A stretch of DNA of 64,000 nucleotides. It comes from Cryptomeria japonica (Eukaryota > Streptophyta > Pinopsida > Cupressales > Cupressaceae). Positions 54,643-64,000 of this stretch are shown here, piece by piece. Both the position numbers and the translations under genes were made by a program. Every line of letters starts with the position of its first letter. Within the stretch, counting starts at the first letter, position 1. Below the pieces are notes generated by a model. The model was not told the DNA's origin, made no database searches, and saw nothing but the letters and a program-made list of their open reading frames with translations. The stretch is taken from positions 253,255,533-253,319,532 of the forward strand of contig NC_081410.1 in assembly GCF_030272615.1 (NCBI RefSeq), given 5' to 3'.

Positions 54643-56809
54643 GAAGACTACGTTTTTCTGCCTCCAAGACTAACTGCTATGTTTTTTGTTATTTTCCAGA
54701 TTTCGAATTTTTTGATTTTTTTTTCATCCGTATATATAGTACGATAATTCCCATAGGCTGAAACAACAAAATATAGGTGTCGTACGAACTAGAATCCTAT
54801 CTCGTACGAGTTGGGATCCTGTATTGTATGAGTTTTTATATTGTCGGATGACTCTGTATTTTTTGGTTAAAAGGCAAATTTCATGATTTTTATTGATTAT
54901 TCTGGCGACTGACCCTGACTATTTATCTATCTATATCAGAATTTTTCACAACCTAATCAGTTTTTGCAGAATGCTTGTCAAAGAATATGCTTGTCGCACA
55001 AAGACAATATGACTATTGATTCGTTGTCTTTGTAGGTTGCCTAAGGAGAATCGACTAAACATCGTGTATTCTTTAAATTCATTTTTTAGGAACCTAACTT
55101 GGTATTTGGTTAAAGAACAAATCTGTCTTTTATGTTTTTAGAAGATTCTGAGAGGTAGGAGAGTATGCTCTTGTCTTTTTCTAGACGATTAGAAATCTAG
55201 ACCCTTGAGGCTTTTTTGTTTGTTTGAGATTTGTACATCTTTAACAGGCCTTCCCTCCTGAGGGGTTGAAAAACTCTTAAAGTCATTACGGCCGGTGTGA
55301 GGGGAATGACCTAAGTGGGAATGACTAGACACCAAGTACTCCAACCCACTATAAAATAAACGTGATTTGATGAAAATCAAGTCAACGATAGTGCTTGGGA
55401 ATAGCTCTCCTCTGTACCTTCAGGTATATTAAACCTTGATTTTCAAGGCTGGGAGACCTCTTAATTGAGTTTATACCTCGATGCGCCGAACGGATCCCTA
55501 ACTAAATCCAATTCAAAATTAGAAGCTACCCAGTTCACCTTCAAAAGGGGGATAATCTTTGTGCAAGAGAGATATTAAATCTCCCAAGATACTTGTCATT
55601 TGGTGCCCCAATTAGCATTTGGAGCTAGATAATACGGCATTGAGAATGCATTGTGTGAGACTCAGCAACCATATTCTGATTAGCTATTGGGTGTGTGCCT
55701 GAGTCTACAAGCAAAGGTTTTCTTTCCTCACCAGATTCCTTAGGGTTTGCATGTTGTGATTTGAGTCACTATACATACTACTTGTTTTTTGTGTTTTCAT
55801 CCCTGAAACAAAAATTGAAATACCAAAATTGGAGAAGACAAGAAACAACTTAGTGATTTGAAACTTTGTCCATGTCAGAAACTAGTCCATCCTAAGTTGA
55901 AACTCTATCCATGTTAGAAACTAGTCCGTCTTAAGTCGAAACTCTGTCCGTATCAGAAACTAGTCCTAATTCTGTCCGTGTCAGAAACTTGTGCATCTTA
56001 AGTTGAAATTCTGTATCCTAGTCCAAAATTAGTCCATCTCAGAATTGGTCATACTCAGTTATCATACTCAGCAATTGAAAAAAAACTCATAATTTCTAGG
56101 CTCTGTTCGGTGAACAGTTCTACGAGTCTGATAATTTATCGTGCTACACCTAATCCTGTCTCATACAAGTCTTCTTATTTGTCATCCTATACCTGATCCT
56201 ATGTCGTACGAGTCATTTTAATCTGTCGTCTAGTTCTGCATCCTGTGTCCTATGAAACAAAACTGCTCCGAGTATTTTGCCATCCTGCACATACCCATCT
56301 ATCATATGGTAAGAAATAGTAACTCATACGAAACATATTTTTTGTCATCCTATAACTGATAAATTGTCGTCTGGTTTAGAAAATCCTGTCGTACGAGTCT
56401 CTGGTTTTTGTCAGAATAGAATAGTCAAACTTTCCTAAAAATAGTCTACAACGAACATAATACTGGTTATCAATTTTCCTAAGAATAAACAAATCAAGAT
56501 AGTGTACCTCTGCCATTTGCGTTGCACGATTTGGTCGATCATCTTTCAGCTAGTTTAATCAACTACCTATCAAATTTTAGTCACTTAGATAACGTCTTAT
56601 ACAGGATAGATCATTCTTGAAACCAGACTGAATCTTACACTACACTTAGAATCAACTTAGATAAATGTCTTATATAGGATAGATCGTTCCTGAAACCAAA
56701 CTGAATCTCAGTTGTTTCTCCCAAACAATACATTAACTGAACAACTAGCTCTGAAATTGATCTTGACCTTTGCATCATAAACAACTTTAGGTCTCACTAA
56801 TCCATAAAA
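54643..56809 (+). other. Element G: untranslated leader
   Basis: About 2.2 kb lacking supportable ORFs. It contains recurring GTACGA-type motifs (54780-54840, 56100-56400), a tandem repeat at 55860-56025, and a block at 55555-55740 that matches the leader of A. Leaders of this group may hold RNA packaging signals, but nothing here proves it. Confidence 0.7.
55860..56025 (+). repeat. Tandem repeat of about 39 bp in element G leader
   Basis: About four and a half units built on GAAACTCTGTCCGTGTCAG plus AAACTAGTCCATCTTAAGTT. Units differ by a few substitutions and some are shortened. Confidence 0.8.
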
Positions 56810-58575
56810 ATGCCTATATAAACCAAGAGTTCTAGTAAGAAAGAGGCCAAAGGAAAAGCAATACCCTTTTCATACACCGACAATCCATTTTATGAAAAGG
56901 ATCCACTCATTGACATACCATCGTTATCAGGCGAGCCAATTTTTGATGAGCCTAAATCTCCCACTATATATGAGACGTAACACAATGATGGAAACAAGGA
57001 TGATAATAACATTCCTGAAAATGATAATGATTCCTCATCATCAAGTGAGGCTGACGAAGACACTAAACCTCCAGAAAAAGAAATCCTTGACTGTCAAAAG
57101 GAAAAAGACTTTAGAAAAATGATGAAAGCTATCATGACCCGAGAAAAGGAAGACTATTTCTTAGAACTAGCAAAACAAGGTGCTAAACTTCCTACTGGAT
57201 ACGATGTTCAGATGCTCATTACTAAAAGGAAAGAATCACCTATACTCATGGTACACACACAATTACTAGCCTTATGGATGGAAGTCTCAGAACTGAAGAA
57301 TAAGGACAAGTCCCCAAAACAATATTCTCTGGAAACAATATGTCCCTTTCCATTTGACAAGAATCTACACATGCCTCCATTTCCTTCATGAGTGGAGATC
57401 CCAAAATTTGACAAGTATGATGGTACCTCAGATCCTTAAGATCATGTTAGAGAGTTGTGTGCTACCTGTATGGAGTTCATGCACGATCAAACGTACCTCA
57501 TGTGCCTTTTCCTGGGGAGTTTAGGGGGTCAAGCAATGGAATGGTTCTCAAGTCTACCCAAAGGGATAAAAACATTTGAAGAACTAATCCAACTATTCTT
57601 ACAACAATATTCATACAACATTCGACATCATGTGACTATGATCGATCTTTGTAATACTCAACAGAAAACAAGGGAACCTCTTCTTACTTTCCTCCAATGC
57701 TAGAGAAAGATGTTTTCTAGGTATTCTCGACCTATCCCAGATTCTATGAAAATGGATATATTTGTCAATAACCTAGTCCCTGAACTGAAGTATAGTGTGA
57801 AAATGCAAGTACACCCATCATTTAACAAAATGGTAGATAATGCCATTCGAATGGAAGGGTGCTCATAAAGAAGGGGGATATCACACCTTGGAAAGAAACA
57901 CAACTAGGATCTAGCTCTAAAGAGAAGAACAAGTATTGGAATTTTGGCAAAGACAATAACAAGAATGTTGTTAATGATGGAGTAGTAGACACTATCAAAA
58001 CCAACTCAAAATCCATAATATTCAACTTGGCTAGTGGTACACAAGCACTTAAAGCCGTTGAGGCTTTAGCAAAAATTCCGCCAAAGAAAACAAAGGAATG
58101 GTTCAAAGACAAGCCTTGGCTTTCCAAACCTAAGTGTGATTTTACTCCTCTTGAAGAATCATATGAATCTGCTTTCAAAACTTTGTTGGCAAACAACTTG
58201 ATAACACTACCAGATAACTCCATACCATATGATCCAGAAGTTAAACCAAGATGGTGGAGAGAAAATGAATAATGTGACTTCCATCATAATAAAGGTCATA
58301 ACATAAACAATTGCATGAAGCCAAAACATGAGATTCAAGATCTCATAGACACTGGTAAAGTTGTTTTTGGGAATCACCTAACTAATGCAGATCATAAAGC
58401 ATTTAAAGACCCTTTGCCTATTTATGAACAAGGTGATTCTTCAAAGACCAAAGGAGGTGCCAAGATAAATTATACTTATGTCAGTCAGGACAACGTTATC
58501 AACATGATTGAGCCTTCCCAATCAGAATATTGCAATGTGATTATAGTCCAAGATAAACCAAATGAATCATGATAT
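56810..58575 (+). pseudogene. Element G: gag
   Basis: The frame from ATG 56810 has an early TAA, then FSYTDNPFYEKDPLIDIPSL, MTREKEDYFLELAKQGAKLP and the capsid blocks FDKYDGTSDP-stop-DHVREL, TYLMCLFLGSLGGQAMEWFS and GIKTFEELIQLFLQQYSYNI. After a frameshift near 57850 it continues to PEVKPRWWRENE-stop-CDFHHNKGHNINNC. That finger is CX2HX4HX4C. Six or so stops stand where Gln, Trp or Arg is expected. The end is placed at a TGA at 58570-58572. Confidence 0.87.
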
Positions 58576-59440
58576 GCAAGAGCTCTAACATGTTCTTAGA
58601 AGAAAGTCACTCTCCAAGGAGCTAGTTCTTCCAACCCGGCTCAAGCAACATCAAACCCATCAGCCTTGCCAAACAAACAAAAAGAATCAACCTTGGACAA
58701 ATTTAAAAGGTTAACCTCATAATCATCCTCTAGATATAGTGTCGTTGAACAGTTGAAAAGGACAAATGCTGAAATCTCAATCTTTGAATTGCTAAAACTC
58801 TCATCTGCTCACAAAGAGATCCTAGACAAAGGATTGCTCACCATTGACATTCCAAAAGATTTAGACATTGATCGGTTTCAATCTATGGTGGGTCATCTGA
58901 CTTCACCTCACTATCTGAACTTCTCAGAAGAAGATGACAACTCACTAGATCATCCACATAACCAGCCATTACATATTGAAGGCATGATCTATAAACACAA
59001 GGTCAAACATTGTTTGATAGATAGAGGCGCGAGATTGAATATCTGTACTTACAGTCTGCTTACACAACTAGGATTCTCTAAAAATGTCATTGATCCTAGC
59101 AAGAAAATAACAATAAAAGCCTATGATGAGGAAGAAAGGACTTCTAAAGGTCTGGTGTCATTACCAATTAGAGTGGGACCGGTAGAAAGAGATGTTCTTT
59201 TCTAGGTTCTTTATATTCCATTGTCATATAATATATTACTGGGCAGGCCGTGGATTCATGAAATGAAGGCAGTACCGTCAACATACCATCAATGCTTAAA
59301 GTTTCCTTATAACGGAGCTGAAATCAGTATTCCTGCTGATACAAATGTCGTATGTAATGCATTGACAAAAGGTGCAAATACTTTTGTGCCTCATAATAGG
59401 CAGCCTCTCCAAATGAAGATCCACAAGCACTAATGAAAGA
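58576..59440 (+). pseudogene. Element G: aspartic protease region
   Basis: After a short broken linker, FELLKLSSAHKEILDKGLL and DIDRFQSMVGHL precede the protease. HCLIDRGARLNICTYSLLTQ has the Asp of a Tat-type D-x-G-x-x-LN site, with Arg next to it. ITIKAYDEEERTSKGLVSLP and [31 protein letters not shown] follow. A TAG parts 59205 and 59221 in the same frame. Confidence 0.85.
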
Positions 59441-59719
59441 CTTAGAAAAGAGATTGAAGATTGCAAATACTGGCATGGATGGATACAAGATAGAACCAGT
59501 ACTTTCATTAGTTTCTCTCCCTCCATCACCAAAAAAGTTGGGCAAGCCATCAGAGGCTATGAGAACACAAACTTCAACTCTGAATACCATATATGATGGT
59601 CTCTTTGTACAATCTTCTACCTCCTTAGCGGATGAAATAGAAGAAGATTATGTTCTTAACTGGCTCTTTAAGTAAGATAGTTAAAATGAGGAGGTATGAC
59701 ATTGTGACATTTCCTCAAA

Positions 59720-59920
59720 CCAATATGGTCCAAAATGATTCAACGCATGGGGTACTCAGGTACTGGTCCTCTGGGTAAACAAAAGGAAGGTATTACTGAA
59801 CCAATTCAGCTACAAACCAAATCCACAAATGATAAGGCTGGACTGGGTTACAATCCAAAAAAGACATCAGATCAAAAACATGTTTCTAAGTCTAAGTGGC
59901 AAAAAAAATATCGCCTTTAA
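59720..59920 (+). pseudogene. Element G: G-patch-like segment
   Basis: MIQRMGYSGTGPLGKQKEG (from 59735), then ITEPIQL and KAGLGYNPKK, fit a G-patch: a hydrophobic helix start followed by spaced glycines. The same segment occurs in A at 16711-16835. G-patches bind RNA, and betaretroviruses have one after their protease. The frame ends in basic residues KSKWQKKYRL. Confidence 0.65.
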
Positions 59921-61400
59921 CATTACACAAAGCAGACACTAAACAAACAAAAGCAGAGTGTAGAAAAGAGAAAGAGGAATCAATAGTCAAGAAAGAAGAA
60001 ACAGTTAGTGCTCAAGCTTCGATGGTATCAGCTACAATAATATAGGAAGTTGAGGTCCCTAAGGATATAATAGATGAAGTAGTAAGAATCAGAGATTTGT
60101 TTACACCACTAAAATTTCCAGTCACATATACTGGCAGACAACAAGTAGATGATTCAGAGACTGATTCAAACGAGTATGAATGGGGTCCTAACCACCTCTT
60201 AGATACATCCAGTACAAAAACTCTAGAAGATTCTAGTGATGTCATAAATGATGCTTAAGAGTTGATGCACATAAAACTAGAGAAAGAAATACAAGAAATT
60301 AGACAAAGGAGACAAGCAAATTATGAACAAGGATTGAAAGAAGGAAGAGTACCAGAAAGCTTCTCATCTATGTACCCCTATCCTAAAACAAAACAAATCA
60401 GGTATAACACTACACAAGAAGAGTTGGAAGCTACAGAACAAGAGCCAGTTATCAGTCTAGAAGAAGTTGAATGGAGTAGACGACAACAAATCACATAAAC
60501 AACAAAATCATGTCAATAGGTGTGTCAGATAAAAGTGACAGATGAACCACAACCTAAAGGAACTTGCAACATTAAAGATGTTGATGTTGATACCATACAT
60601 ACACTTACTAAATCACTTGAAGAAGACTTGGAAACCTCACCTGATGACTCTGATGATAGTCTTATTCAAGATGATATCTATTCAGCCTCAAATTCTGAAT
60701 TAGCTGATACACACAATGAAAATCTGTCTACTGATCTTATCGTTGTTAAACCATGATATCATGTCCAGTCTGGTGTAGTGAGCGACATTACAAGTATGTC
60801 TATCAGATTAGATCAACTAAATATTAACGTGAACTTTAATAATCATGATCCGACTCTTCCTGGTCTCGAGACACTTATGCAAGGTATCATTCTGGAACTC
60901 AACTTTTCAATCTGCCACTGTGATAACAATACCATGAATGCTCTTGAACCTATCCAAGATTTATCCTTAGTACATCCCAAGTTGATTGACTGTACTTTAC
61001 AAAACCATCCCATGAATATACCTACTTTTGCCAATGACTATACATTAGCCTATTATCTCAATGCATTCGAACCCATAGACTCTTCCACCAGTGAATAGAG
61101 TGAAAATATGACTGAAGCGGATATCAAGTATCTTAGTCACAAAAACAAGAAAAATAAAAATAAAAGATTTGAGGGCAAAAACCACATTATGGTGGTGTCA
61201 GAATCTAAAAAAGAGAAAATAAAGGATGTACCTAAAGGTGAAAACCTCTCTGAGGTTCCTAAAGGTGAGATACTTGATATATTGCCAAGTTATTTCCAGG
61301 AAAGGTCCTCCATATTGATCAAGCCAACTTAGCCAGTGAACAGTGGGAGTCAAGAGACACCACACATCATTCATGTAGCTCAATCCTATCAGTAGAAGAA
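59921..61400 (+). pseudogene. Element G: acidic linker between G-patch and RT
   Basis: One frame (60262-61332, with three stops) encodes KEIQEIRQRRQANYEQGLKE, acidic runs such as SLEEDLETSPDDSDDSLIQD, then IQDLSLVHPKLID and a Lys-rich stretch KNKKNKNKRFEGKN before YFQERSSILIKPT. No enzyme domain is recognised. The part 59921-60261 is more broken. Confidence 0.65.
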
Positions 61401-62165
61401 TTGAAGGAGTTCACTCAGCTATTCTTAGAAAAGAAAATAAAATTTGCATGGACGTACTCTGATATGCTAGGCTTGGATCCTGATCTCATTATGCACCATC
61501 TTTCAATTACACCAGGAGTAAAACTAGTTAGGCAAAAACTCCGTAAGATGCACCCGCATGTAGCACTATTAGTCAAGGTTGAACTAGAAAAACTGCTCAA
61601 AGCTTGATCCATCAAAGCGATAGATTATGCCGAATGGATTTCAAACATAGTACCTATGTCAAAGGTAGACAAGTCTATCAGAGTTTGTACTGACTTTAGA
61701 GATCTTAACAAAGCATGTCCGAACGATGACTTTCCATTACCAAATATTGATATGATAGTCGACATGATTGTTGGGTATGGAATATACTCACTAATGGATG
61801 TATTCTTCGGATACAATCAAATCAAAATAACTTTGGGAGATCAAGAAAAAACAACTTTCAACTGTGCATGGGGAACCTTTTGCTAGGACATCATGCCATT
61901 TGGGGTAAAGAACTCAGGAGAAACCTATCAAAGAGAAGTTACAACCATTTTTCATGACATGATGTATAAGAATATGGAAGATTATGTTGATGACACCTTA
62001 GTGAAGACTATGAAAAGATCAACACATATTCAAGAGTTAAGTCCTATATTAGACCGAATGGAAAAGTTCAAACTTTGGTTAAATCCAAAGAAGTGTGCAT
62101 TTGGAGTGACATCTGGTAAACTACTTTGCTACATCATTTCAAAGAAGGGAATCGAGGTTAAATGA
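61401..62165 (+). pseudogene. Element G: reverse transcriptase
   Basis: Blocks in order: FAWTYSDMLGLDPDLIMHHL, GVKLVRQKLRKMHPHVALLV, IRVCTDFRDLNKACPNDDFP, LMDVFFGYNQIKITLGDQEK, MPFGVKNSGETYQR, the catalytic MEDYVDDTLVK and LNPKKCAFGVTSGKLL. Stops after LLKA (61605) and FC (61884) interrupt it. RT aspartates are kept. Confidence 0.92.
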
Positions 62166-62735
62166 GAAGGTCCAAGCTATAATGGAAATGCCACCTCTGA
62201 AGAACATCAGGCAAATGAGAAGTCTACAGGGACATCTCCAATCCATCAGACAATTAATTTCTCAGCTAGCAGACAAAGCTCAACCTTTCACAAAGGTATT
62301 GAGAAATGGAATAATATACAACTGGGATCAGCAATGTGAACAACATATTCAACAAATCAAAGAATACCTATCAAATCCACTGATTCAGGGTAAACCACTA
62401 ATTTTATATATCTCAGCAACTAATTCATCACTGGGGGCACTTCTAGCACAACAAGATGACAACAAAAAGGAATACGCTATTTATTACATTAGTAGGACAT
62501 TGGTGTCTTATGAAATGAACTACACTATAACAGGAAAAGCATGTTTGGTGTTAGTCTTTGCATCCCAAAAACTGAGACACTACATGCTAGCACATTCAGT
62601 CAAGCTAGTGGACAAAATTGATCCACTCAAGTATCTTCTCAATAAGGCTACACTTACATGAAGATTAGCAAAATGGGTCATGATCCTTATAGAGTTTGAC
62701 ATTGAATATGTGGAACGCAAAACCATAAAAGGTTA
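62166..62735 (+). pseudogene. Element G: RNase H
   Basis: A one-base shift near 62165 moves the frame. IMEMPPLKNIRQMRSLQGHL, LISQLADKAQPFTKVLRNG, LILYISATNSSLGALLAQQD and YYISRTLVSYEMNYTITGKA are gypsy RNase H blocks. A TGA at 62659 (before RLAKWVMILIEFDIEYVE) and a TAG near 62735 break its end. Confidence 0.88.
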
Positions 62736-62739
62736 GGAA

Positions 62740-63240
62740 ATGGCTTATCAACTTGTTGAAGCTCCACTTGAGGACACTCAACCACTACACATAGAGTTTC
62801 CAGATGAATCAATAATGCATCTTACTCAACAACCCTGGAAGATGTTCTTCGACGATTCCTTTACTCAAAATGGTTCAGTTGCTAGTATATTAATCATTAC
62901 TCCTCAGAAGTATTCAATCCCAAAGTCTTATAAGATTCTATTCCCTTGCACAAACAACATTGCAGAATATGAAGCTTTGGTGAATGGGATAAAACTAGCT
63001 ATTTAATGGAAGGTTGTAGAATTGTATATCTATGGAGATTCTCAGCTGGTGCTTAATCAAATCAATGATACATATCAGACTCGAGATGAGAAATTGATGC
63101 CTTACAAGAGAATGGTTGATGATCTTAAGAAGTATTTTGCTTTTGTATCATTCCAATAGATTCCTAGATCGACAAACAGAGTAGCAGATGCTATGGCTAC
63201 CTTGGCATCTATACCTGAGTTACAAGAGTCCAATTTTCGC
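62740..63240 (+). pseudogene. Element G: second (archaeal-type) RNase H
   Basis: KMFFDDSFTQNGSVASILII, NNIAEYEALVNGIKLAI, then a stop replacing Gln, ELYIYGDSQLVLNQIND and RVADAMATLASIPELQ supply the four acidic regions of the extra RNase H of Tat elements. The first site reads FFDDSF. One further TAG replaces Trp near 63160. Confidence 0.85.
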
Positions 63241-64000
63241 TTTGATTTCCAGGTGGAAGAGTTATATTACCCAGCTTACAATTCTCCTAAGACCCAAATA
63301 GTCTATTCTATTATAGGACATGACTCATCTTGATACAACCACATCTATTCCTATCTATGTGACCAAATTATCCCTGGAAATCTTACCCGAAATGAGAAAC
63401 TGATAATTTATGTTATCATAGCTAATGATTTATTTAGACAAGGTTTGGATGGTACACTACTTAGATGTCTAGAAATTGAAGAATCTAAATGTGCATTATT
63501 GAAAGTCCATGAAGGTATTTGTGGATCTCATTCAAATGGTCTTACATTAGTTTGAAAACTACTACGGGCTGGCTACTACTGGCTAGACATGGAAAAAGAC
63601 GCCATCCAATTTGCTAAGACTTGTGAGAAATGTTAGCTTCATGGAAATCTCATACATGCCCCGGTAAGGGACCTCATACCATTTATAACACACTGGCCTT
63701 TTCAAAAATGGGCCTTTGATCTTATTGGTTAGATATATCTTGCTTCATCCAACAGACATAAATTCATCATAACTGCCATTGAGTATTTCACCAAGTGGGT
63801 AGAGGTGGTTCCGCTCATTAAAGCAACCAGTAAACAAGTCACCTTGTTCATCCTGAACTATATCTATAGGTATGGGATACCTTCGTCCATCATGACTGAT
63901 AATGGAGGAGAGTTTAAGAATAAAGATCTGGATGAGCTTTGTGAGAAATTCAAAATAAAGCAACACAGGTCATCAGTATATTACCCTCAAGGTAATGGAC
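63241..64000 (+). pseudogene. Element G: integrase, cut by the window edge
   Basis: After a linker, KVHEGICGSHSNGLT and TCEKC-stop-LHG give the HHCC zinc-binding region, with TAG for Gln. The core shows WAFDLIG (first D) and IMTDNGGEFKNKDL (second D), then RSSVYYPQGNG, which leads towards the third acidic residue just beyond base 64000. Stops stand near 63335, 63555, 63635 and 63730. Confidence 0.88.

Larger units (their letters stand above)
53501..64000 (+). mobile_element. Element G: Tat-lineage Ty3/gypsy retrotransposon, 3' part beyond the window
   Basis: 5' LTR, PBS, leader, gag, protease, G-patch, linker, RT, RNase H, second RNase H and part of integrase follow in order on the plus strand. 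It is homologous to element A throughout. Frameshifts near 57850 (gag), 59440 and 62165, and many stops at Gln/Trp sites, make it non-functional. The integrase is cut by the window end, not by decay. Confidence 0.92.

Noticed and set aside
54191-54761. Short plus-strand ORFs across the G LTR and PBS
   Set aside because: They overlap the TATA box, LTR end and PBS, with no domain; background in non-coding sequence.

Overview
This window is plant nuclear DNA made almost entirely of nested LTR retrotransposons. I see no host gene, tRNA, rRNA or bacterial feature. The evidence is copia and gypsy gag-pol polyproteins of plant type, primer-binding sites complementary to the 3' end of plant initiator-Met tRNA, AT-rich LTRs, and copies inserted into one another to four levels. 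A large, repeat-bloated genome is implied. A gymnosperm is my guess, based on the style of the elements, and is not proven by the sequence.

Layout. Element A is a Tat-lineage Ty3/gypsy element on the minus strand. It runs from off the left edge to its 5' LTR at 30717-31736, and two insertions break it. The first is a copia-style solo LTR (S, 1746-15344), itself split by a young chromovirus-like gypsy element (B, 2494-14802) with unusually long LTRs of about 3.8 kb. The second is a complete copia element (C, 18639-27616) that cuts A's gag and is flanked by the duplication AACTC. Right of A lies an older plus-strand copia remnant (H, 31737-53500). Into it went copia element D (32720-53002, duplication TAATG). 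D's 5' LTR was then split by copia element E (39325-51701). E carries a foreign segment of about 5 kb (X, roughly 42837-47750) between its integrase and reverse transcriptase, containing a decayed single-frame ORF of about 1,000 codons that I do not recognise. H's 3' LTR is cut at 53501 by a second Tat element (G, plus strand), which runs off the right edge inside its integrase.

Biology. A and G share the order LTR, PBS, about 2 kb leader, gag with a CX2HX4HX4C finger, protease, G-patch-like segment, acidic linker, RT, RNase H, second (archaeal-type) RNase H, integrase. B has the order gag, protease, RT, RNase H, integrase; its gag-pol needs only two stop-codon reversions and two frame corrections to be open. 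C, D and E have the copia order gag, protease, integrase, RT, RNase H. Most nonsense codons stand where Gln, Trp or Arg is expected, as methylcytosine deamination would give. No gene here looks intact enough to be called functional. The points most worth a second look are the X ORF, the GC-rich palindrome array in B's LTRs, the G-patch in A and G, and the missing 3' end of B.
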